NCBI GenBank assembly: GCA_021828225.1
Contig: JAKASH010000207.1
Location: 1-6,036 of the forward strand
Length of the DNA stretch: 6,036 nt
From: Acidobacteriota bacterium
Lineage (GTDB): Bacteria > Acidobacteriota > Terriglobia > UBA7540
Direction of reading: 5' to 3'
The first letter of the stretch is position 1. The number at the start of each line of letters is the position of its first letter. Under the pieces are notes generated by a model. It worked only from the letters and a program-made list of their open reading frames with translations. It ran no database searches and was not told where the DNA came from. Positions 1-4,761 of the stretch are shown one piece after another. The translations under genes and the position numbers were made by a program.

Positions 1-517
1 CGACTTCGGCCGCCACGGCCTTGGTCAGCCCGATCAAGCCCGCCTTCGAGGCGATGTAATTCGCCTGGCCCGGATTTCCTACCTGGGCGACCACTGAAGT
101 AATGTTGACGATGCGGCCGTAGCGCTGCCGAACCATGCCGGGAAGCACCTCCTTGATACAATGGTAGGCGCCATCCAGGTTCGTTCGCAAGACTGCATCC
201 CAATCTTCAACTTTCATCCGCAAAAGCAAATTATCCCGCACCACACCGGCATTGTTCACCAGAATATCAATCTTTTTCCAGGCTTCCAAAACTTTACTGA
301 TTCCGGCCTTGACCGATTCAGCGTTCGAAACATCGACATTTAAAACCAGCGCTCTCCGTCCCGACGCTTCGATTTCCTTTGCGACGGCTCCCAGTTTTTC
401 GACGTTCCGGCTGGCCAGGGCGACATCCGCGCCCGCTTCTGCAAGAACCAGTGCACAAGCACGTCCGATTCCCTGCGAAGCCCCAGTAACTACCGCAATG
501 CGTCCGTCTAAATTCAT
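1..517 (-). CDS. fabG: 3-oxoacyl-[acyl-carrier-protein] reductase FabG (partial, 3' end outside window)
   Basis: Cytoplasmic short-chain dehydrogenase/reductase that reduces 3-ketoacyl-ACP to 3-hydroxyacyl-ACP with NADPH in each fatty-acid elongation cycle. Reading from an ATG at 517, 172 complete codons are visible before the window ends; the usual length is about 245, so roughly 70 C-terminal residues are missing. The N-terminus (MNLDGRIAVVTGASQGIG) matches the family closely. Visible elements are the Rossmann nucleotide motif TGASQGIG (residues 11-18), NNAG (88-91), Asn113, Ser141 in NITS, and the catalytic YIASK with Tyr154 and Lys158, a complete Asn-Ser-Tyr-Lys tetrad. It lies 65 nt downstream of fabD on the same strand and is probably cotranscribed. 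There is no recognisable Shine-Dalgarno sequence; the bases just before the ATG are pyrimidine-rich (gacccttttc). SDR paralogues are common, but the motifs and the fab context make FabG by far the best call. Confidence 0.95.
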   Translation of the reverse strand, partial: MNLDGRIAVVTGASQGIGRACALVLAEAGADVALASRNVEKLGAVAKEIEASGRRALVLNVDVSNAESVKAGISKVLEAWKKIDILVNNAGVVRDNLLLRMKVEDWDAVLRTNLDGAYHCIKEVLPGMVRQRYGRIVNITSVVAQVGNPGQANYIASKAGLIGLTKAVAAEV

Positions 518-560
518 GAAAAGGGTCAAAACAAGAATAAGCCGGGCGGCTGCGTCATCG

Positions 561-582
561 CAACCCGCCAGGTTTTGGGTTG
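561..582 (-). repeat. Inverted repeat directly after the fabD stop
   Basis: CAACCC (561-566) pairs with GGGTTG (577-582) around a 10-nt loop, immediately following the fabD TAA (585-583). It lies in the 65-nt fabD-fabG spacer. With no T-run it is not a convincing terminator. Confidence 0.3.
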
Positions 583-1521
583 TTACTGAGGCTGCAATGC
601 GCCGGCCACTTCCTCCAGCGAATCCAGGTCGCCGGCCCGCCACACTCTTGCTTCGCGGTCGATCTGCCGCATCAGTCCTGAAAGCACCTTCCCGGGGCCA
701 ACCTCGATAAACAGATCCACACCTTCCTTGCGAAGAAGGCGCATGGAATCCGTCCATCGGACCGGAGACGTGACCTGCCTTTTCAGGCCATCACGAACGG
801 CCTCGGCCGACCGAATGATAGCGGCATCGGCATTATTCACCAGCGGAACCTGCGGGTCGAGAATCGTGACCTCATCCAGGTCGCGCGCCAGGCGTTCCGC
901 GGCAGGTTTCATCAGGCTGCAGTGGAAAGGTGCGCTGACATGCAGCAGCACGGCGTGCCTTGCGCCGCGAGCTTTTGCCAGATTGAGGGCTCTTTCGACT
1001 GCGTCCCGATGTCCGGCGATGACGATCTGGGCCGGCGAATTCAAATTAGCCGGAGAAACGACCTCGTCTCCGGCTGCCTCACGGCAAATTTCATCCACTA
1101 CGCCGGCTTCGAGGCCCAGCAGCGCCGCCATGGCTCCCTGGCCTACCGGAACCGCTTCCTGCATGTATTCGCCGCGCTTGCGCACCAGGCGCAGGGCATC
1201 GGACAGTTTGAGTGCTCCCGTGGTTACCAGAGCTGAGTACTCGCCCAGGCTGTGACCGGCAACGTAATCAGGCCGAACGCACTTTTCCTCCAGCACTCGT
1301 GCCGCCGCAACCGAAACAGCGAGAATCGCAGGCTGGGTGTTGGCTGTCAGTTGTAATTCTTCTGCCGGGCCCTCAAAGCACAGCTTGGAAAGCGAAAACC
1401 CAAGCGCCGCATCGGCTTCTTCGAAAACCTCACGGGCAGAGGCGAAGTTCTCAATCAACTCGCGGCCCATACCGGGCGCCTGCGAACCTTGCCCCGGGAA
1501 AAGAAACGCTATTTTCGACAA
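583..1521 (-). CDS. fabD: Malonyl-CoA:ACP transacylase FabD
   Basis: Cytoplasmic enzyme that moves the malonyl group from malonyl-CoA to acyl carrier protein, supplying the extender unit for fatty-acid synthesis. The protein is 312 residues from the preferred start, normal for the family (about 310). Motifs, numbered from that start, are PGQGSQ (9-14), the nucleophile elbow GHSLG with active-site Ser91, Arg116 (RG) that holds the malonyl carboxylate, catalytic His200 in APFH, Gln249, and GPGKVL near 275-280. No ATG is available: an in-frame TAA lies upstream near 1543, and the only candidates are TTG at 1527, CTG at 1524 and TTG at 1521. An AGGAG at 1530-1534 is 8 nt from TTG 1521 but only 2 nt from TTG 1527, so 1521 is chosen; it also gives the usual short N-terminus (MSKIAFLFPGQGSQ). 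The gene sits between fabH and fabG in the operon. Function is very secure, the start moderately so. Confidence 0.96.
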   Translation of the reverse strand: MSKIAFLFPGQGSQAPGMGRELIENFASAREVFEEADAALGFSLSKLCFEGPAEELQLTANTQPAILAVSVAAARVLEEKCVRPDYVAGHSLGEYSALVTTGALKLSDALRLVRKRGEYMQEAVPVGQGAMAALLGLEAGVVDEICREAAGDEVVSPANLNSPAQIVIAGHRDAVERALNLAKARGARHAVLLHVSAPFHCSLMKPAAERLARDLDEVTILDPQVPLVNNADAAIIRSAEAVRDGLKRQVTSPVRWTDSMRLLRKEGVDLFIEVGPGKVLSGLMRQIDREARVWRAGDLDSLEEVAGALQPQ

Positions 1522-1529
1522 CAGCAAAT

Positions 1530-1534
1530 CTCCT
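1530..1534 (-). promoter_or_regulatory. Ribosome-binding site deciding the fabD TTG start
   Basis: AGGAG on the minus strand lies 2 nt before TTG 1527, 5 nt before CTG 1524 and 8 nt before TTG 1521. The 8-nt spacing and the FabD N-terminal alignment favour 1521. Confidence 0.65.
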
Positions 1535-1544
1535 GCACTTTGTT

Positions 1545-1600
1545 AAGATGGCGTACAACGGAAAATCCTGTGCGCTCCACTCTTCCGGAGTGCCCATCTT
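1545..1600 (-). repeat. Nested inverted repeats spanning the fabH-fabD spacer
   Basis: An outer pair, AAGATGG (1545-1551) with CCATCTT (1594-1600), encloses an inner stem CACTC (1578-1582) with GAGTG (1588-1592) around a 5-nt loop. The outer arm begins 4 nt after the fabH stop and ends 10 nt before the fabD ribosome site, so it brackets most of the 83-nt spacer. No terminator T-run is present. Confidence 0.35.
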
Positions 1601-1604
1601 CATC

Positions 1605-2585
1605 CTACCAGCGCAATAAAACCGAGCCCCAAGTCACTCCCGCCCCGAACGCGGACATCAGAACCAGATCACCTTTTTTGACCCGCCCGCTGCGTACGCA
1701 TTCATCGAGACAAATGGGAATCGAAGCGGACGAAGTGTTGCCTACGCGACTGATATTAGAATAGACCTTTTCGGCCGGCAATCCCAGCCGTTCCCGCACG
1801 GCCTCGGTGATGCGCTGATTGGCCTGGTGGGGAATAAACAAGTCGATCTGATCGGGTTGAATGTTTGCCTGCTCCATCACGCGGCGGGAAACCTCTTCCA
1901 GGCTGCGCACCGCAACCTTAAACAACTCATTCCCGCGCATCTTGATGTAGTGGTCGCGGGCCTGAACGGTCTCGCAAGTGGCCGGCCGCGCTGTTCCGCC
2001 GGCAGGAATAAAGAGGTGGTCCACATAGGTGCCGTTGGTGTGGACTTCAGACGCCAGGATGCCCGACGAGGAGTTGACCGGGCCCAGCACGCCCGCAGCG
2101 ACTCCATCCCCGAAAATCACGCAAGTGGCGCGGTCCTGGTAATCAAGATATCTCGAAAGCAGTTCGGCGCCGATGACCAGCGCGTATTTTGCCTTCCCCG
2201 TTTTGACAAACTGGTCCACCACCGTCAGCCCGAAAAGAAATCCTGAGCACGCTGCCGCCAGGTCAAAGGCGCAGCAGGTTCCCGCGCCCAGCTCACGCTG
2301 GATGATGGAAGCTGTTGCGGGCAGCGGCATATCGGGCGAGATGGTTGAACAGATGATGAGGTCAAGCTGCTCGGGCGAGATGCCGGCCATCTCCAGGGCC
2401 CTGCGCGCGGCCTGCACTGAGAGAGAGGAAGTGGTCTCGTTCGGAGCCGCCTGGCGCCTTTCTTTAATGCCGGTTCGTTCCGTGATCCATCTGTCGGAAG
2501 TATCGACCAGCTTTTCGAGGTCGAAATTGGTAACTACCTTCTCAGGCAGCGCAGAACCCGTGCCCAAGATGCCCGTTGCAACCAT
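1605..2585 (-). CDS. fabH: 3-oxoacyl-[acyl-carrier-protein] synthase III FabH
   Basis: Initiating condensing enzyme of type II fatty-acid synthesis: it joins an acyl-CoA primer (acetyl- or branched-chain-CoA) to malonyl-ACP, giving 3-ketoacyl-ACP. The protein is 326 residues (E. coli 317). The thiolase-fold catalytic triad is complete: Cys113 in AAACSGF, His253 in IPHQAN and Asn283 in VGNTSSAS. DRWITERTGI (31-40) and the C-terminal GAGVTWGS (314-321) are family hallmarks. The ATG at 2585 is preceded by AGGAG (2591-2595) at 5-nt spacing, the best ribosome site among the fab genes here. The start lies 31 nt after the plsX stop and the stop is 83 nt before fabD. Primer preference (straight or branched) cannot be read from the sequence. 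Related KAS III proteins act in secondary metabolism, but the operon position argues for the housekeeping enzyme. Confidence 0.96.
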   Translation of the reverse strand: MVATGILGTGSALPEKVVTNFDLEKLVDTSDRWITERTGIKERRQAAPNETTSSLSVQAARRALEMAGISPEQLDLIICSTISPDMPLPATASIIQRELGAGTCCAFDLAAACSGFLFGLTVVDQFVKTGKAKYALVIGAELLSRYLDYQDRATCVIFGDGVAAGVLGPVNSSSGILASEVHTNGTYVDHLFIPAGGTARPATCETVQARDHYIKMRGNELFKVAVRSLEEVSRRVMEQANIQPDQIDLFIPHQANQRITEAVRERLGLPAEKVYSNISRVGNTSSASIPICLDECVRSGRVKKGDLVLMSAFGAGVTWGSVLLRW

Positions 2586-2616
2586 TATGACTCCTGAAAT
2601 GTCCTTTTAGATCCCG

Positions 2617-3630
2617 CTAATTCTTGCTGAGCGAAGCAATTGCCAGTTCGCGCTCAATCTTCTCGTTCACGCGGCCTTCGGAAAACTCCGCCGCCACGCG
2701 AATCGCGTTCTTCACGGCGTTGGCGTTCGAGCCGCCGTGGCAGATAATACACACTCCCTTGACGCCCAGCAGCGGAGCTCCTCCGTATTCGGAGTAATCC
2801 AGCCGCTTCTTCATCCGGTCGAATGCATTTCGCGAAAGCAGGTAGCCCATTTTTGAGCAGAGCGTGCTTGCCAGGGCTTCCTTCAGCAGGCTTCCCACCG
2901 TATCCACCAGCCCTTCGCTGATTTTCAACGCCACGTTGCCGATGAATCCGTCGGCCACGATGACGTCCACCCGCCCGTTGAAAAGGTCGCGGCCCTCGAC
3001 GTTGCCGACAAAATTCAGCTTCATCTCGTTCAGACGCCCCAGAACCTCGCGGGTTACTTCGTTGCCCTTATGCGGTTCCGAGCCGTTTGAAAGCAGGCCC
3101 ACGCGGGGCTTGTCCACTCCAAAGATCACCCGGTAATAGATTTCCCCCATCACCGCGAATTGTTCCAGGTGCAGGGGCTTGCAATCCACGTTGGCGCCGA
3201 CGTCCAGCAGTACGGTGACTTTGCCATCCACCGAAGAGGGGAAAACCTGCGCGAGCGCCGGCCGGTCCACTCCCTCCAGCGTGCCCAGCAGGATTTTCGC
3301 TGTCGTCATCACCGCGCCCGTATTTCCGGCGCTGATCAATCCATCCACTTTCCCGTCACGAACCAGCCGGGCCGCCACTCGAATGGAGGAGTCCCGCTTG
3401 CGCCGGAAGGCTTTGGCGGCTTCATCCTCCATCGTCACGACTTCGGAGGCATGCATGATCTCGATCTTGAGATTCTGGGCGCCCCGCCGGGCCAGCTCAC
3501 GACTGAGCACGTCCTGCGGCCCTACCAGAATTACTTCTGCGTAGCGGGCCCGCACAGCCTGAATTGCACCCTCAATCTCAGGCAGGGGAGCCGTGTCCGA
3601 TCCCATCGCATCAACGGCAATCGAGCGCAT
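2617..3630 (-). CDS. plsX: Phosphate acyltransferase PlsX
   Basis: Peripheral membrane/cytoplasmic enzyme that converts acyl-ACP and inorganic phosphate to acyl-phosphate, the donor used by PlsY to acylate glycerol-3-phosphate at the start of phospholipid synthesis. The protein is 337 residues, typical for the family. Conserved blocks in order are AVDAMGSD (5-12), SAGNTGA (100-106), LDVGAN (142-147), NGSEPHKGN (182-190), [11 protein letters not shown] (227-237), [12 protein letters not shown] (281-292) and CHGGSNANA (297-305). The ATG at 3630 is fixed by an in-frame TAG at 3634-3636 just upstream. Its ribosome site is poor: the nearest candidate, GGTGG at 3642-3646, is 11 nt away. It lies between rpmF (71 nt upstream) and fabH (31 nt downstream), the standard arrangement. 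Family assignment is secure from the C-terminal motifs alone. Confidence 0.96.
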   Translation of the reverse strand: MRSIAVDAMGSDTAPLPEIEGAIQAVRARYAEVILVGPQDVLSRELARRGAQNLKIEIMHASEVVTMEDEAAKAFRRKRDSSIRVAARLVRDGKVDGLISAGNTGAVMTTAKILLGTLEGVDRPALAQVFPSSVDGKVTVLLDVGANVDCKPLHLEQFAVMGEIYYRVIFGVDKPRVGLLSNGSEPHKGNEVTREVLGRLNEMKLNFVGNVEGRDLFNGRVDVIVADGFIGNVALKISEGLVDTVGSLLKEALASTLCSKMGYLLSRNAFDRMKKRLDYSEYGGAPLLGVKGVCIICHGGSNANAVKNAIRVAAEFSEGRVNEKIERELAIASLSKN

Positions 3631-3687
3631 GGTCTAAAAAGCCACCAGGGAATGATCTTTGTGAGCCAGGCCAGGCAATGCCCGCAT

Positions 3688-3701
3688 CGAGCGCAAGCTC
3701 G
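3688..3701 (-). repeat. Short hairpin directly after the rpmF stop
   Basis: CGAGC (3688-3692) and GCTCG (3697-3701) form a perfect 5-bp stem with a 4-nt loop, abutting the rpmF TGA (3704-3702). There is no T-tract downstream, so read-through into plsX is expected. It might protect or define an mRNA end. Confidence 0.35.
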
Positions 3702-3887
3702 TCAGGCTGCTTCTTCCACCAGAATTGCTTCCCGCCCGTTATAATAACCGCACCGAGGGCATGCATGGTGGGGCATTTTCTTTTCATGACAGTTCGAGCA
3801 CTCGGAAAGGGCCCGCCCTTTCAAGTGGTCATGGGCGCGCCGCCGGTTGCGCCGCGCTCTTGAATGTCGTCGTTTCGGATTTGCCAT
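3702..3887 (-). CDS. rpmF: 50S ribosomal protein L32 (zinc-ribbon form)
   Basis: Small basic protein of the large ribosomal subunit, 61 residues, normal for bL32. The N-terminus MANPKRRHSRARRNRRRAHD is the characteristic Arg/Lys-rich L32 head. The second half carries two CxxC pairs, Cys30-Cys33 and Cys43-Cys46, expected to bind one zinc ion; this is the C+ type of L32 rather than the cysteine-free paralogue some bacteria induce under zinc limitation. The protein ends in the acidic tail ILVEEAA. The ATG at 3887 is preceded by AAGGA (3897-3901) at 9-nt spacing. The gene follows yceD after 143 nt and precedes plsX by 71 nt, the usual yceD-rpmF-plsX order. No zinc-responsive (Zur-like) operator was recognised nearby. 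Confidence 0.97.
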   Translation of the reverse strand: MANPKRRHSRARRNRRRAHDHLKGRALSECSNCHEKKMPHHACPRCGYYNGREAILVEEAA

Positions 3888-3904
3888 CTTATAATTTCCT
3901 TCAG

Positions 3905-3920
3905 AGCAAGTCGCCTTGCT
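3905..3920 (-). promoter_or_regulatory. GNRA-tetraloop hairpin just upstream of the rpmF ribosome site
   Basis: In the transcribed strand, AGCAAG and CTTGCT form a perfect 6-bp stem closed by GCGA, a GNRA tetraloop. The stem ends 3 nt before the AAGGA ribosome site of rpmF (3897-3901) and is preceded by an A-rich stretch. It could modulate translation start or mRNA processing between yceD and rpmF. No T-run follows it, so it is not an intrinsic terminator. The structure is seen directly; a role is inference, and stems of this size are expected by chance about once in this much spacer sequence. Confidence 0.4.
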
Positions 3921-3957
3921 GTTTTTTCATTTCCTGGAAAGTCAAACTCTCGTACGC

Positions 3958-3990
3958 GTGGGCCCCGAGCGCAGTCGGTTGGCCGCCCAC
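3958..3990 (-). repeat. GC-rich inverted repeat in the yceD-rpmF spacer
   Basis: GTGGGC (3958-3963) pairs with GCCCAC (3985-3990), and inside it CCGA (3965-3968) pairs with TCGG (3975-3978) around a 6-nt loop. This makes a two-part stem with an asymmetric internal loop. No T-run follows, so it looks like an mRNA structure or fortuitous repeat rather than a terminator. Confidence 0.35.
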
Positions 3991-4030
3991 ACACCAACCC
4001 CTTCAAGCCCAACTCCACTCGTCCCCTGTC

Positions 4031-4540
4031 TTACTTTTTCCTCAAGAAAGCAAAGGGGGAATCTTCATGCTGCGTGGAGCAACTGCACTGTTCGATGTTG
4101 CGGTTCGCTCCGCACACAGGGCAAAGGCCCAAACAGTCAGGCCGGCATACAACCTTCATGGGAACGGACAGGATCACTTGTTCCTTCACCACGTCGGCCA
4201 GGTTCACGCCTTCACCCGAAAAGAAACCGACTTCCAATTCATCTTGCGCAACTTCGAACTCTTCTTCCCGGGCGATTTCTGCCATCGGCCGGTACGGCAA
4301 ATCAAAGTCGCGTTCGACCGGGATCTCCGCCCGGTCCAGGCATCGGTCGCAGACAGCTTCTAGGCGCACGGAGATGTGCCCGCGAATTCGAATTTCCTTG
4401 CCCGCCAGCTCCGCCACCGCATCCACCGTCAGAGGTCCCACCTGGCGGAATTTAACCTCTTGATAATCCAGAGCGCCGGGGAGGTAGGTCTTCGAAACCG
4501 TTACGCGGTGAAGCTCCAGCTCCTGACGGGTAATTAACAC
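4031..4540 (-). CDS. yceD: DUF177 / YceD family protein (23S rRNA accumulation protein homologue)
   Basis: First gene of the operon, 169 residues. YceD/DUF177 proteins, encoded next to rpmF in many bacteria, are linked to 23S rRNA accumulation and large-subunit assembly; the molecular mechanism is unclear. Visible features are CDRCL (Cys64, Cys67), an acidic middle (about 88-110), and a C-terminal cysteine cluster with Cys132, Cys136, Cys140, Cys143 (the DCLGLCPVCGANRN region) and Cys152/Cys154. The first pair plus the cluster could bind metal, which is inference. The start is GTG at 4540: an in-frame TGA lies at 4556-4558, no other start codon is near, and TGAGG (4546-4550) is 5 nt upstream. 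It is driven directly by the consensus promoter at 4567-4594. Product family is confident, biochemical role is not. Confidence 0.88.
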   Translation of the reverse strand: MLITRQELELHRVTVSKTYLPGALDYQEVKFRQVGPLTVDAVAELAGKEIRIRGHISVRLEAVCDRCLDRAEIPVERDFDLPYRPMAEIAREEEFEVAQDELEVGFFSGEGVNLADVVKEQVILSVPMKVVCRPDCLGLCPVCGANRNIEQCSCSTQHEDSPFAFLRKK

Positions 4541-4545
4541 TGCGG

Positions 4546-4550
4546 CCTCA
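4546..4550 (-). promoter_or_regulatory. Ribosome-binding site supporting the yceD GTG start
   Basis: TGAGG on the minus strand ends 5 nt before the GTG at 4540. With the in-frame stop at 4556-4558, this fixes the GTG as the translation start. Confidence 0.7.
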
Positions 4551-4566
4551 CTAATTCAAACCTATA

Positions 4567-4594
4567 ATTATAACTTCCGGGTCGTCCCTGTCAA
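4567..4594 (-). promoter_or_regulatory. Consensus sigma-70 promoter of the yceD-rpmF-plsX-fabHDG operon
   Basis: On the minus strand, TTGACA (4594-4589) and TATAAT (4572-4567) are separated by 16 bp. Both hexamers match the housekeeping consensus perfectly. Transcription would start around 4560-4562, giving a leader of about 20 nt before the GTG of yceD and leaving room for its TGAGG ribosome site. A spacer one base short of the 17-bp optimum slightly tempers predicted strength. No operator repeat resembling a known fatty-acid regulator (FapR, FadR) was recognised around it. Confidence 0.8.
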
Positions 4595-4720
4595 GAAACG
4601 CCACCAGCACAAGCACTTGCTTTTCACCTTCTAACCGGTCGGTAGAGAGTTGCAGACAGTTCCTGCACGCCTCGCTGGCGCCCGGGAGCCTGCGCCATTC
4701 GGCTCAAAACACCTTCCCTC
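4595..4720. other. Divergent intergenic region between the two promoters
   Basis: The whole gap between the yceD start and the divergent gene is 221 bp (4541-4761). This middle part holds no supportable gene. It contains two weak inverted repeats, TGCAG/CTGCA (4651-4655 and 4663-4667) and GGCGC/GCGCC (4677-4681 and 4692-4696). Either could be a regulator site or chance; I recognise no known operator. Confidence 0.4.
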
Positions 4721-4749
4721 TTGAAATTATCGCCGAAGTTGAATACAGT
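4721..4749 (+). promoter_or_regulatory. Candidate promoter of the O-antigen ligase-family gene
   Basis: TTGAAA (4721-4726) and TACAGT (4744-4749) are separated by exactly 17 bp. The -35 matches consensus at 5 of 6 positions and the -10 at 4 of 6, including the important first T, second A and last T. The predicted start near 4756 would leave only about 6-12 nt before the GTG 4762 or ATG 4768 start, close to a leaderless mRNA. This fits the absence of a spaced ribosome site but is a moderate match that could arise by chance. Confidence 0.4.
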
Positions 4750-4761
4750 CTCAACTCTTGA

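Noticed and set aside
252..710. 152-codon plus-strand frame opposite fabG and the end of fabD
   Set aside because: Both minus-strand genes have intact catalytic motifs; the plus-strand translation is Ala/Arg/Ser-rich and family-less, typical of an antisense shadow.
3160..3744. 194-codon plus-strand frame opposite plsX
   Set aside because: It lies antisense to a confident PlsX and runs into rpmF; no domain or ribosome site supports it.
3821..4018. 65-codon minus-strand frame across the yceD-rpmF spacer into rpmF
   Set aside because: It runs out of frame through rpmF, whose L32 identity is certain, and resembles no known leader peptide.
4606..4626. Imperfect stem followed by TTTT on the plus strand (near agcacaagcacttgctttt)
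   Set aside because: The stem has a bulge, the T-run is only four bases, and no plus-strand gene lies upstream to be terminated.
4541..4761. FapR- or FadR-type operator in the divergent region
   Set aside because: I searched for palindromes resembling these fatty-acid regulator sites and saw none convincing; only short generic inverted repeats are present.
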